A DNA stretch of 11,893 nt from Alphaproteobacteria bacterium (GCA_020632915.1 JACKEP010000045.1:1-11893); one strand, 5' to 3'. Shown: positions 1 to 7,386, counted from the stretch's first letter. The notes: a model not told the origin generated them from the sequence alone. Numbers and translations: made by a program.

Positions 1-346
1 GGGCAGCGCCGAGGTCACGCCCGGCGATCCCGTCGCGCCCGGCGCGCACCTGAAGTTCGGCGTCGACCTGCCCGCGGCGGGCGCCGCGCGCCTGGTCGCG
101 CTGAGCGACGGAACGCTGGTGACGCTCTGGCCGCGCCCGCAGGACGACGCCGCCCCCCTGCCCGCGGGCGACGCTCAGGTGCTACCCGGCGCCGTCGAGC
201 TGGACGACGCCCCGGGCGCCGAGCGGCTGTTCCTGCTGCACTGTCCGGGCGCGTCGACCATGCCCGACTGCCCTCTGGAGGGCGCCGCCCCCACCTGCCC
301 GGCGGGCTGCACGGTCACCGAGCGGGTGCTCGAGAAGAAGAGGTAG
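1..346 (+). CDS. C-terminal fragment of a DUF4384-like (anti-sigma-associated) protein
   Basis: The reading frame is open from base 2 to the TAG at 344-346; the start lies outside the window. The visible 114 residues show the pattern of the DUF4384-like beta domain that ends many myxobacterial zinc-finger anti-sigma proteins. A 'PGDPVAPGAHLKFGVDL' entry is followed by a 'LVALSDGTLVTLWP' strand pair, then 'LPGAVELDDAPGAERLFLLHC', and a short tail 'GCTVTERVLEKKR'. In such proteins the N-terminal part holds a zinc finger and a membrane helix, and the gene usually follows an ECF sigma factor; neither part is visible here. The frame also reads through several alternative GTG/ATG codons, so a separate short gene starting at 119 is unlikely. 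It converges on the next gene with only 21 bases between the stops. That gap holds a GC palindrome (355-364) but no convincing terminator. The family call comes from pattern memory and is moderate. Confidence 0.6.
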   Translation, partial: GSAEVTPGDPVAPGAHLKFGVDLPAAGAARLVALSDGTLVTLWPRPQDDAAPLPAGDAQVLPGAVELDDAPGAERLFLLHCPGASTMPDCPLEGAAPTCPAGCTVTERVLEKKR

Positions 347-367
347 GGAGCGTTCGCGGCCGCGCGT

Positions 368-2551
368 TCAGAGCGTACCCGAGTCCGAGAACAGCGTGAA
401 GTCGTCGCCGATGCCGCCCCAGTCGGCCAGCGTCTTCGAGGCGCTGGCGAGGCAAGCTTCGACGTAGACCGCGATCGAGCCGTCGAGGGCGCTGTAATCG
501 ATGCTGCTGCTGACGGTGTAGCTCGGCTTCGGGTCCCCGAGGTTCAAGCTGAGCACGTTGGGCACGTTCACCGAGAACAGGTTGATCTCGCCCTCGACGC
601 CCGCCGAGGCGCAGGCGACGCCCACGCCTGCCGACGCGGCCGCGGTCAGCCCCGCGTCCGGCGTGAAGTGGGCCGAGACGCCGTTGGCGCCGATGTTCAT
701 ACCACCCGACGCGCCCACGCGGCCGGTCAGGCTGCCGCGGACCGTGACCGGGATCATCACCAGCGTGAAGGTGGCGCTGACCGCGAAGAACTCCTGCTCG
801 TGGTCGTATTCGACGCCCTGATTGGCGGTCCACTCGCCGACCGTCAGCCCGAGCACCTCGGCGGTCACCAGGTTGTCGTGCTCGCCATCGCCGCTGGTGG
901 CGTAGCCGCTGAACTCGGCGATGGTGATGCCGTGGCCGAACAGCTTGCCCTCGATGGCGGCGTTGGCCAGCGCGTGGGCGAAGTCGTCGGGCAGCTCGCT
1001 GACCGCGCCGATCAGCTCGTTCACCTGCGCGAGCAGCGTGGGGTCCCTCATGGCCTGCCGCGTGATGCTGGTCGCCAGCCCGGCGCGGTTGAACGCCGCC
1101 ACCACCAGCGAGTAGCCCGCCCCGAAGTTGTCGTTGCCGAAGGCGTCGGCGTCGGAGACGACGAACGAGTCACCCGCCTGCTCGGCCAACGAGGCGCAAT
1201 GCTCGCCGGCGTCGAGCGTGTCGCCATAGCCCGAGCACAGCAGCAGGTCGGCGCCGGCGCCGCCCGACAGCGTCACCGCCCCGAACGCGTCGCTGGCGTC
1301 CAGCTCGTCGTCGCCGTCGCCACCGATCAGCACGTCCCCCTCGCCGAAGCCCGCGATGATCACGTCGTCGGCGCTGCCGCCGGTGATCGTGTCGGCCCCG
1401 AGCCCGCCGTCGGCCACGAGCGGAATGTTGCTGTCGTTGGTGAAGGTATCGTCGCCGTCGCTGCCCACGTAGTCGATGCGGTCGGGGGTCACCGAGATGG
1501 TCCACTTTCCGCCACCGAAGGTGGGCAGCGTGAACAGGTCCACCTCGCCCCCGCCGTAGGTGACGAACACCTTCAGCTCGGTCCCCTCGTAGCGCACCGT
1601 CACCGGCGCCGAGTTGACGCTCTCGATGCGCAGCACGTCGTTCGCGACGGTGACGATCGGGTACCCGAGCGTCTCGGTCTCGAGCGGGACCTCCTCCAAG
1701 TCCGCGACGAGCACCTCCACCAGCGCCGCGCCCTCCAGCGCCTCCACCTCGTCGACCACGCCGGTCGCCCCCACGGCGTCCGTCACCGACCAATCGACGG
1801 CGCCCGCCGAGGACTCGAGCGCCACCACCCCCGTGCCGTCGCGCACGACCAGCGCGTCCGCCGCGCCGCCGCCCGAGCCGGCCGTCCACACGTCGGTCCA
1901 GATCGACGAACCGGGCATCACGAGCTCGTGCTTCACCCGCAGTACGCCCTGGTGGTCGAAGCACAGCCGATCACCGTAGCCGCCGGTGCTCGTCTGCCAG
2001 CCGACGCTGCCGTCGGCGCGGTACAGGGCCAGGTTGCCGTCGCTCTCCCAGCGCAGCGAGAACGCGTTGGTCTGGATGAGCGTGGTCGGCTCGTCGGCGT
2101 CGCGGCACCAGCCGCGGGGCACCGAGTCGGCGTCGCACGCGTCGGTCAGCCCCTCCTGGAACGCCGGCAGGCCATCGGCGTCCAGCAGCTTCAGCCCGCA
2201 GGCGTCCAGCGCCATCTCGGTGACGCCCTGCCCCGCGGTGCCCGACGACCAGTCGACCGCGCCGTCGTCGTACACCACCAGCTCGCCGCTGGACTCGAAG
2301 CACAGCTCGCTGTCGGCGCCGTTCTGATCGGTGCGCCACTGCCAGTCATCGTTCTGATCGCGCACCACGAGGCGGCCGTTGGTCTTCCACCAGAGGTACG
2401 CGTCGCTGGTCTCGAGCAGGAGGCCGCCGTCGGCCGCCGGGATGCACCAGTCGGGGTCGACGCTGGCCTGCTCGTGTTCGGCGGCCCGGGCGGCCGCGGC
2501 CGTCAGCAGGGTGGCGCCAACCAAGGCGCAGAGAGACTGCAAGTGCTTCAT
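368..2551 (-). CDS. Secreted beta-lectin/RTX-like protein, paralog A
   Basis: Predicted exported protein of 727 aa. Residues 1-23 form a signal peptide (hydrophobic LVGATLLTAAA core, likely cleavage after ARA). Residues 48-258 hold several GNA/bulb-lectin-like strands, such as 'WESDGNLALYRADGSVGW' (168-185) and 'SGELVVYDDGAVDW' (88-101), suggesting carbohydrate binding. Residues 362-452 are Gly/Asp-rich and RTX-like ('GGLGADTITGG', 'GGDGDDELDA', 'GGAGADLL'), suggesting calcium binding. Residues 455-727 form a beta-rich domain with a Gly/Ala stretch (600-655) that I do not recognise. Cys at 36, 84, 118, 139, 149, 197, 439, 452, 647 and 700 recur in paralog B. Start: the SD GGAGGAG (2559-2565) lies 7 nt before ATG, and the signal peptide begins there. 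The leader carries the shared TGCGGACT element. No catalytic motif is visible, so a surface adhesin or matrix role is inference. Confidence 0.85.
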   Translation of the reverse strand: MKHLQSLCALVGATLLTAAAARAAEHEQASVDPDWCIPAADGGLLLETSDAYLWWKTNGRLVVRDQNDDWQWRTDQNGADSELCFESSGELVVYDDGAVDWSSGTAGQGVTEMALDACGLKLLDADGLPAFQEGLTDACDADSVPRGWCRDADEPTTLIQTNAFSLRWESDGNLALYRADGSVGWQTSTGGYGDRLCFDHQGVLRVKHELVMPGSSIWTDVWTAGSGGGAADALVVRDGTGVVALESSAGAVDWSVTDAVGATGVVDEVEALEGAALVEVLVADLEEVPLETETLGYPIVTVANDVLRIESVNSAPVTVRYEGTELKVFVTYGGGEVDLFTLPTFGGGKWTISVTPDRIDYVGSDGDDTFTNDSNIPLVADGGLGADTITGGSADDVIIAGFGEGDVLIGGDGDDELDASDAFGAVTLSGGAGADLLLCSGYGDTLDAGEHCASLAEQAGDSFVVSDADAFGNDNFGAGYSLVVAAFNRAGLATSITRQAMRDPTLLAQVNELIGAVSELPDDFAHALANAAIEGKLFGHGITIAEFSGYATSGDGEHDNLVTAEVLGLTVGEWTANQGVEYDHEQEFFAVSATFTLVMIPVTVRGSLTGRVGASGGMNIGANGVSAHFTPDAGLTAAASAGVGVACASAGVEGEINLFSVNVPNVLSLNLGDPKPSYTVSSSIDYSALDGSIAVYVEACLASASKTLADWGGIGDDFTLFSDSGTL
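1196..1468 (-). repeat. RTX-like Gly/Asp repeat block in paralog A
   Basis: This segment encodes residues 362-452 of paralog A. Nonapeptide-like GGxGxDxUx units appear as GGLGADTIT, GGSADDVII, GGDGDDELD and GGAGADLLL, with degenerate units between. In RTX proteins such units bind calcium and help folding after secretion. There are few units and two are imperfect, so this is a short RTX-like patch rather than a full toxin-type array. Confidence 0.65.
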
Positions 2552-2577
2552 GGGAAGACTCCTCCGGTTTCGGTGTC

Positions 2578-2591
2578 AGCTGAACGCTGAC
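2578..2591. repeat. Two heptamer repeat units (NGCTGAN) in the leader of paralog A
   Basis: Plus-strand units AGCTGAA (2578-2584) and CGCTGAC (2585-2591) form a 14-mer. The same 14-mer recurs exactly at 2731-2744. It sits between the shared promoter-like element and the ribosome-binding site of paralog A. The corresponding leader of paralog B lacks the AGCTGAA unit. Confidence 0.6.
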
Positions 2592-2601
2592 TTCGGAGGG
2601 A

Positions 2602-2629
2602 GGCGCGACGGCGCGGCGCGAAGTCCGCA
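2602..2629 (-). promoter_or_regulatory. Shared leader element (TGCGGACT-N12-GTCGCGCC) before paralog A
   Basis: On the minus strand TGCGGACT (2629-2622) is followed after exactly 12 nt by GTCGCGCC (2609-2602). The 5' edge lies 78 nt before the start codon. The same pair with the same 12-nt spacing occurs before paralog B and before the HEAT/vitellogenin-like gene. Read as GGACT-N16-CGYC it loosely resembles an ECF sigma-factor promoter (-35 GGAAC, -10 CGTC). That reading is inference; the conserved pattern itself is seen directly. Confidence 0.45.
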
Positions 2630-2716
2630 CATTTGTCCCGAAGTGGGAAGGCGCCGATGGCGCAGCGGTCGAAGCTGGCCGGAGGGTCTCGAACCCGGCA
2701 GAGCGAACGGGGCCCG

Positions 2717-2744
2717 GCTGAGAGCTGAAAGCTGAACGCTGACA
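2717..2744. repeat. Tandem heptamer repeat, four NGCTGAN units
   Basis: Four adjoining 7-bp units are GGCTGAG, AGCTGAA, AGCTGAA and CGCTGAC. They lie in the 252-bp space between the two lectin/RTX paralogs, about 60 bp downstream of the stop of paralog B. The last two units equal the 14-mer at 2578-2591. The rest of the 2552-2803 spacer holds the leader of paralog A and a small GCGCC-GAT-GGCGC hairpin (2651-2663). No gene is seen there. Confidence 0.6.
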
Positions 2745-2803
2745 GCCGGTTGGACGACCGGCGCGCCCGTCGAGGGGACGCGCCGCGACGCCGCTGCGCT
2801 CGC

Positions 2804-4981
2804 TCAGAGCGTGCCCGAGTCCTGGAACAGCGTGATGGTGTCCCCGATGCCGTCCCACTCGGCCAGCGTCTTCGACGCTTCCGCGATGCAGGCCTCCACG
2901 TAGAGCGAGACCGACCCGTCGAGGGCGCTGAAGTCGATGGCGCTGCTGACCGTGTAGGTCGGCTTCGGTCCGCCGAAGTTCAGGCTGAGCACGTTGGGCA
3001 CGTCGACCGAGAACAGGTTGATCTCGCCCTGGATACCCGCCGAGGCGCAGGCGACGCCCACGCCGGCCGAGGCGGCGGCGGTCAGGCCGGCGCCCGGCGT
3101 GAAGTCGGCCGAGACGCCGGTGGCGCCGATGCTCATGCCACCCGACGCGCCCACGTGCCCGCTCAGGCTGCCGCTGACCGTCACCGGCACCATCACCAGC
3201 GTGAAGGTGGTGCTGACCGCGAAGAACTCCTGGGTGAAGTAGTACTCGATCGGCTGATTCGCGGTGTACTCGTCCACCGTGAAGCCGAGCACCTCGAGGG
3301 TCACCAGGTTGTCGTTCTCGCCGTCACCGCTGGTGGCGTAGCCGTTGAACTCGGCGACGGTGATGTCCTCGCCGAAGAGCGTGGCCTCGATGGCCGCGTT
3401 GCCCAGCGCGTGGGCGAAGTCGTCGGGCAGATCGTCGACCGCGTGAATCAGGTCCTTCACCTGCGCGAGCAGTGTCGGGTTCCCCATGGCCTGCTGCGAG
3501 ATGCTGCTCGCCAGCCCGGCGCGGTTGAACGCCGCCACCACCAACGAGTACCCGGCGCCGAAGTTCTTGTTGCCGAAGCCATCGGCCTCCGAGATGACGA
3601 ACGAGTCGCCGGCCTGCTCGGCCTCGGTTGCGCAGTGGTCGCCCGGGTCGATCGTATCGAACTTGGTCGCACACAGCAGCACGTCGGTGCCCGCGCCGCC
3701 CGACAGCGTCACCGGGCCGAAGGCGTCGGCCGCGTCCAGCTCGTCGTTGCCCGCGCCGCCGGCCAGCACGTCGCCCTCGCCGAAGCCCGCGACGATCACG
3801 TCGTCGGCGCTGCCGCCCGCAATCGTGTCGGCCCCCAGCCCGCCGTCGGCCACCAGCGGCAGGTCACTGTTGTTGGTGAAGGTGTCGTCGTCGTCGCTGC
3901 CGACGAAGACGATGCCCGTCGGCATCGAGAAGATGTCCCAGTGCCCGTCGACGTAGTTGTGGGTCGTCCACACCTCCACCCCCGCCCCCATGAGCACCTG
4001 CAGGACGTCGCCGCTCCGCACGACCTCGACGGGCACCGAGTTGACACCGGTGATGAGCAGCGTGCCGTCCCCCTGGGGCTCGACGGTCGGGAACTCGAGC
4101 GTCTCGGTCTCGAGCGGTACGACGTCCAGGTCCTGGACGATCACGTCCACCAGCCCCTCGCCCGCGAGGGGCTCGACCTCGTCGACCACGCCGGTCGCGC
4201 CCACCGCGTCCGTCACCGACCAGTCGACGACGCCCGCCGACGACTCGAGCGCCACCGCCCCGGTGCCGTCGCGCACGACCAGCACGTCAGCCGACCCATC
4301 ACCGGTCCCCGCCTGCCAGATGGCCTGCCACGTCGTGTGGCCCCACGCCGAGAACTTCTTGTTGACCTTCAACAGGCCGTTGTTGTTGAAGCACAGCCGC
4401 TCGCCGTAGCCCGCCGTGCCCGTCTCCCAGCCGACGCTGCCGTCCGCGCGGTACAACACCAGGTTGCCGTTGCTCTCCCAGCGAAGCGAGAAGGCGTTGG
4501 TCTCGATGAGCGTCGCCGGCTCGTCGGCGTCGCGGCACCACCCGCGCGGCACCGAGTCGGCGTCGCAGGCGTCGGTCAGCCCCCGCTGGAACACCGGCAG
4601 CCCGTCGGCGTCCCGCAGCTTCAGCCCGCAGGCGTCCACCGCCATGTCGGTGACGCCCTGCCCCGCCGTGCCCGACGACCAGTCCACCGCGCCGTTGTCG
4701 TACACCACCAGCTCGCCGCTCGACTCGAAGCACAGCTCGGCGTTGGCGCCGTACTTGGTGGTGCGCCACTGCCAGTCATCGTTCTGGTCGCGCAACACCA
4801 GGCGACCGTTGGTCCACCACAACAGGTACGCATCGTTGGTCTCGAGCAGGTTGCCGCCGTCGGCCGCGGGGATGCACCAGCCGGTCTCGAGCGTGGCCTG
4901 ATCGTGCTCGGCGGCCTGGGCGGACGCGGCGGTCAGCAGGGTGGCGCCGGCCAGGGCGCAGACGGACTGCAAGTGCTTCAT
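2804..4981 (-). CDS. Secreted beta-lectin/RTX-like protein, paralog B
   Basis: Predicted exported protein of 725 aa, colinear with paralog A over its whole length and obviously derived from the same gene. It has a signal peptide at 1-23 (cleavage after AQA), lectin-like strands at 48-258 ('WESNGNLVLYRADGSVGW'), an RTX-like block at 360-450 and the same unrecognised C-terminal domain. Two patches have diverged far more than the rest, at about residues 204-223 and 297-352. The reading frame stays open upstream to 5830. Even so, ATG 4981 is the start: it opens a signal peptide matching paralog A, has GGAG (4989-4992) 7 nt upstream, and any longer form would run antisense through the next gene. 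It lies 107 bp downstream of the HEAT-protein gene and carries its own copy of the shared leader element, so it may be transcribed independently. Confidence 0.85.
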   Translation of the reverse strand: MKHLQSVCALAGATLLTAASAQAAEHDQATLETGWCIPAADGGNLLETNDAYLLWWTNGRLVLRDQNDDWQWRTTKYGANAELCFESSGELVVYDNGAVDWSSGTAGQGVTDMAVDACGLKLRDADGLPVFQRGLTDACDADSVPRGWCRDADEPATLIETNAFSLRWESNGNLVLYRADGSVGWETGTAGYGERLCFNNNGLLKVNKKFSAWGHTTWQAIWQAGTGDGSADVLVVRDGTGAVALESSAGVVDWSVTDAVGATGVVDEVEPLAGEGLVDVIVQDLDVVPLETETLEFPTVEPQGDGTLLITGVNSVPVEVVRSGDVLQVLMGAGVEVWTTHNYVDGHWDIFSMPTGIVFVGSDDDDTFTNNSDLPLVADGGLGADTIAGGSADDVIVAGFGEGDVLAGGAGNDELDAADAFGPVTLSGGAGTDVLLCATKFDTIDPGDHCATEAEQAGDSFVISEADGFGNKNFGAGYSLVVAAFNRAGLASSISQQAMGNPTLLAQVKDLIHAVDDLPDDFAHALGNAAIEATLFGEDITVAEFNGYATSGDGENDNLVTLEVLGFTVDEYTANQPIEYYFTQEFFAVSTTFTLVMVPVTVSGSLSGHVGASGGMSIGATGVSADFTPGAGLTAAASAGVGVACASAGIQGEINLFSVDVPNVLSLNFGGPKPTYTVSSAIDFSALDGSVSLYVEACIAEASKTLAEWDGIGDTITLFQDSGTL
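3632..3904 (-). repeat. RTX-like Gly/Asp repeat block in paralog B
   Basis: This segment encodes residues 360-450 of paralog B. RTX-like units are visible as GGLGADTIA, GGSADDVIV, GGAGNDELD and GGAGTDVLL, starting just after 'VGSDDDDTFTNNS'. The block is better conserved between the paralogs than the segment immediately before it, consistent with a structural calcium-binding role. Confidence 0.65.
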
Positions 4982-5033
4982 TCGAAGACTCCAAGGTGGT
5001 TTCGATGGGGTGTGAACGCGGGGTTCGGAGTGA

Positions 5034-5061
5034 GACGCGACAGCGGGACGCGAAGTCCGCA
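5034..5061 (-). promoter_or_regulatory. Shared leader element (TGCGGACT-N12-GTCGCGTC) before paralog B
   Basis: TGCGGACT (5061-5054, minus strand) is followed after 12 nt by GTCGCGTC (5041-5034). The element begins 80 nt before the start codon of paralog B. Read as an ECF-like promoter it is GGACT-N16-CGTC. Identity with the leader of paralog A extends slightly upstream to AAATG (a 17-bp match at 5050-5066 and 2618-2634) and then stops, which marks one edge of the duplicated unit. Confidence 0.5.
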
Positions 5062-5088
5062 CATTTCGATCGAGAAAGGAGGGCCGAC

Positions 5089-6798
5089 TCAGCCGAAGCG
5101 GCGCAGGGCGCGGTCGATGGCCTCGGCGATGGTGGTGTCGTCGGCGAAGTGCGCGCGCGCGGCCTGCAGGCGGGGCAGCCAGAAGCCCGCGTCGCGCCAG
5201 ACGGTGGCGCGCACGGCCTGCACACCGGTGGGGCCGCCCACCGCGATCAGGCGGGCCAGCACGTCGTCGGCCGGGCCCGATGGCATGAAGCGAAGGCCGT
5301 AGGCGGCGATGGGCGCGAGCATCAGATCCCCGCCCTCGATCACGCTCACCAGCAGGGGCAGCACGCGCGGATCGCCGCTGTTGCCCAGGGCCTGCAGCGC
5401 CATGCGGCGCTCGGCCAGCGTGGTCGCCCCCTGGAAGCGTGCGATCAGCGTCTCCAGCGCCGAGCCGGTGGCCTCGGGCTCGACGTCCGCCAGCTTGCCC
5501 GCCTGCGCGCCCACCGCCAGCGCGGCTTGGGCGCCCAGCTCGCCGTCCATCTGTGCCTCCAGCGCCGCCAGGCTGGCCGGCGTTGGCGCCTCGCTCACCG
5601 TCAGCGCGGTGAGAACCTGGCGCCGCGTCGCGTCGGCGAGCGGATCGGGCAGCAGCCCGGCCAGCGCGTCGTTGCCGGCCGGCGTGCGCGCCGAGTTCAG
5701 CGCGCCCACCAGCATCGCGGCGCTCGAGACGTCGTCGCCCGCGTCGCGGATGGCGTCCGCCAGCGCGCGCGCCGAGGCGGGATCGGTCCGCACGCGCGCC
5801 GCCAGCCGCTTCATCGTCACCGAGCGCCAACGCGCCGTCTCGGCGGCCTCCGGATCCAGCGCGGCCACCCGCTCGACCTCGGCCACCAGCTCGGCCACGC
5901 TCGCGCCGTCCACCGTCGCCCGGTCGGTCGCAGCCTGGCGCGCGCGCAGGTCGAGGTGATCGTCGATGGGACCGATGGCCAGGTCGCCGCCGCCCCGCCG
6001 CGCGACCTCGACCGAGTCCTCCCGCACCAGCCGCGCGCGCACGCGCCCGACGACCGTCGGCAGATCCCCCTCGGGCTCGAACACCGTCGTCAACGACACG
6101 TTCGCCTCGACCAGCCCGTCCGCGTCGCGCTCGAAGCGGCTGTCCTCGTCGCTGAGCACGGCCTTCGCCAGCGTCGTGGTCAGCCCCGCCGGGCTACGCA
6201 GCGCGCGCCACGCGGGCCGCGTGCGCGTCACGACGTTGGCCGCGCCGTCGGCCCGCGCGTAGGCCGCGACGAAGCGCCCGGTCACGTCCTCCGCCTCGAC
6301 CTCCCAGCGCGCCGCGTCGCGATCATCGCTCCACAGCGTGGTCGCCAACGCCGTCATCACGTGCCGCGCCATCGCCGGCGCCCCGTCCGAGAAGCCCATC
6401 CCCACCAGCGCGCCGTCCCGCGCCACCCACTGCACCGGCGCCGCCAGCGCCCGCGCCGACGGCATGCCCGCCGGCCCCTCCAGGTGGTCCGCCGCCAGCA
6501 CGACCTCGACCCGCCCGTCGGCCAGCTGCTCGGTGGTCCAGGTGCCCTCGACCCGCACGCCGTCCTGCTCGACGCCGGCGACCGTGACGTCCTGCGCGAA
6601 GGTCAGGCGGTAGCGATTCCGCCGCACCCGCGGCGCGTCGTCGTCCACCGCGAGGGCGATGTCCGGCAGCCGCTCGGGCGCCGCCGCCGACGCAGGCGCC
6701 TCGGGCGCGTCCGGGGCGTCGACCGAGGGCTCGGGCGAAGACAGCGCGAAGTAGAGCGCGACCGCGGCCAGCGGGACGAGGACGATGAGTCGGCGCAT
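5089..6798 (-). CDS. Exported HEAT-repeat protein with vitellogenin/lipid-transfer-like layout
   Basis: 569 aa. Residues 1-20 form a hydrophobic signal or membrane anchor without a lipobox cysteine, followed by a Pro/Ala-rich linker (22-45). Residues about 61-255 are beta-rich, with alternating polar/hydrophobic strands such as 'NRYRLTFAQDVTVAGV'. Residues about 300-565 are helical and HEAT-like, clearest at 468-505 ('LQALGNSGDPRVLPLLVSVI', then 'APIAAYGLRFM'). The order beta-barrel then helical repeats, plus the 'ALGNxGxPxxxPLL' motif, resembles the N-terminal lipid-binding module of vitellogenin and microsomal triglyceride transfer protein. Related exported proteins occur in myxobacteria. 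A lipid or lipoprotein handling role at the cell envelope is inferred from this resemblance. Start: SD GGAGG (6805-6809) lies 6 nt before ATG. It has its own copy of the shared leader element. A plain HEAT-repeat scaffold is the alternative. Confidence 0.75.
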   Translation of the reverse strand: MRRLIVLVPLAAVALYFALSSPEPSVDAPDAPEAPASAAAPERLPDIALAVDDDAPRVRRNRYRLTFAQDVTVAGVEQDGVRVEGTWTTEQLADGRVEVVLAADHLEGPAGMPSARALAAPVQWVARDGALVGMGFSDGAPAMARHVMTALATTLWSDDRDAARWEVEAEDVTGRFVAAYARADGAANVVTRTRPAWRALRSPAGLTTTLAKAVLSDEDSRFERDADGLVEANVSLTTVFEPEGDLPTVVGRVRARLVREDSVEVARRGGGDLAIGPIDDHLDLRARQAATDRATVDGASVAELVAEVERVAALDPEAAETARWRSVTMKRLAARVRTDPASARALADAIRDAGDDVSSAAMLVGALNSARTPAGNDALAGLLPDPLADATRRQVLTALTVSEAPTPASLAALEAQMDGELGAQAALAVGAQAGKLADVEPEATGSALETLIARFQGATTLAERRMALQALGNSGDPRVLPLLVSVIEGGDLMLAPIAAYGLRFMPSGPADDVLARLIAVGGPTGVQAVRATVWRDAGFWLPRLQAARAHFADDTTIAEAIDRALRRFG

Positions 6799-6831
6799 GG
6801 GGAACCTCCGTCGAAGCGTGCGTCAGCCGGG

Positions 6832-6859
6832 GACGCGACGCCGAGGGAGGGAGTCCGCA
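6832..6859 (-). promoter_or_regulatory. Shared leader element (TGCGGACT-N12-GTCGCGTC) before the HEAT-protein gene
   Basis: TGCGGACT (6859-6852, minus strand) is followed after 12 nt by GTCGCGTC (6839-6832). The element begins 61 nt before the start codon. The 12-nt interval and the flanks differ from those of the two lectin genes, so the shared blocks here are not simply a trace of gene duplication. The ECF-like reading is GGACT-N16-CGTC. The element lies in the 89-bp gap after the lipoprotein gene stop. Confidence 0.5.
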
Positions 6860-6887
6860 GAGTTTCTCGTCGCTGAGCAGGGGAGCC

Positions 6888-7337
6888 CTACGGAGGCAGG
6901 CAGTAGCACGCGGACGATGCTTCATCGCAGCGCTCATCGACGCCGTACGACGCGCACACGGCGCCGCGCGGACAGTCCGTCTCGTCGACGCAGGGTCGAG
7001 TGCAGACGCCCCCATCACCCCGATCCAGGGCGCAGGTCCGCGATGCGCAGCCAGCGAAGCTGTGGATCAGGCAAAGCGTGAAATGCTCGTTCGTGCCAGC
7101 CGGGCTGGGCCCCTCGAGACACGGCTGGATGGCGCCCCGAAACATCGAGCCCCACCCATCGCCCGGAAGATCGCAGGCAGGCAGAACGAGCGTGTCCGGA
7201 TCAACGACGCCGCCATCGCGAGTCTCGTACTCGTCGATCGGGGCCCGCTCATCGTAGCAGCCGCCCAACAGCAGCACGCTCGCCAGCATCGAGGCGGTCG
7301 ACGCGAGCCCGCGCCGCTGGCCCAGGGCAACGTGCAT
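6888..7337 (-). CDS. Small cysteine-rich lipoprotein
   Basis: 149 aa from the chosen start, with a lipoprotein signal 'LASTASMLASVLLLGGC'. The lipobox LGGC predicts lipidation at Cys27, so the mature protein is membrane-anchored outside the cytoplasm. The C-terminal half is rich in cysteines with the spacing 'CTRPCVDETDCPRGAVC...C...CYC'. This disulfide-rich module is common in myxobacterial secreted proteins and lipoproteins. The frame is open further upstream to 7406, but ATG 7337 has a strong SD (GGAGGG at 7342-7347, 4 nt away) and gives a correctly placed signal peptide. It starts 49 bp after the stop of the next lipoprotein gene and is probably in the same operon. No enzymatic motif is seen, and the function is unknown. 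Confidence 0.75.
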   Translation of the reverse strand: MHVALGQRRGLASTASMLASVLLLGGCYDERAPIDEYETRDGGVVDPDTLVLPACDLPGDGWGSMFRGAIQPCLEGPSPAGTNEHFTLCLIHSFAGCASRTCALDRGDGGVCTRPCVDETDCPRGAVCASYGVDERCDEASSACYCLPP

Positions 7338-7386
7338 CAAGCCCTCCGCCCCGAACATGTCCAGCGTACGGTGTGCGCGGCGAGAC

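Noticed and set aside
355..364. CGCGGCCGCG palindrome between the first two convergent genes, as terminator
   Set aside because: It has no loop and no T tract; such palindromes are expected by chance at this GC content.
668..2590. 640-aa open frame on the plus strand opposite paralog A
   Set aside because: Antisense shadow of a GC-rich gene: Arg/His/Val/Gly-rich low-complexity product, while the minus strand shows a signal peptide, lectin and RTX features and a paralog.
2684..2700. tRNA-like T-arm string (TCTCGAACCCGG)
   Set aside because: No acceptor stem, anticodon arm or D arm can be built around it on either strand.
4982..5830. 283-residue N-terminal extension of paralog B
   Set aside because: It overlaps the HEAT-protein gene in another frame, is Arg/Gly/Ala low-complexity, and would bury the signal peptide that starts at 4981.
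2750..6876. 850-aa and 626-aa plus-strand open frames opposite paralog B and the HEAT gene
   Set aside because: Both mirror the minus-strand genes codon for codon, have no recognisable domain, and overlap each other out of phase.
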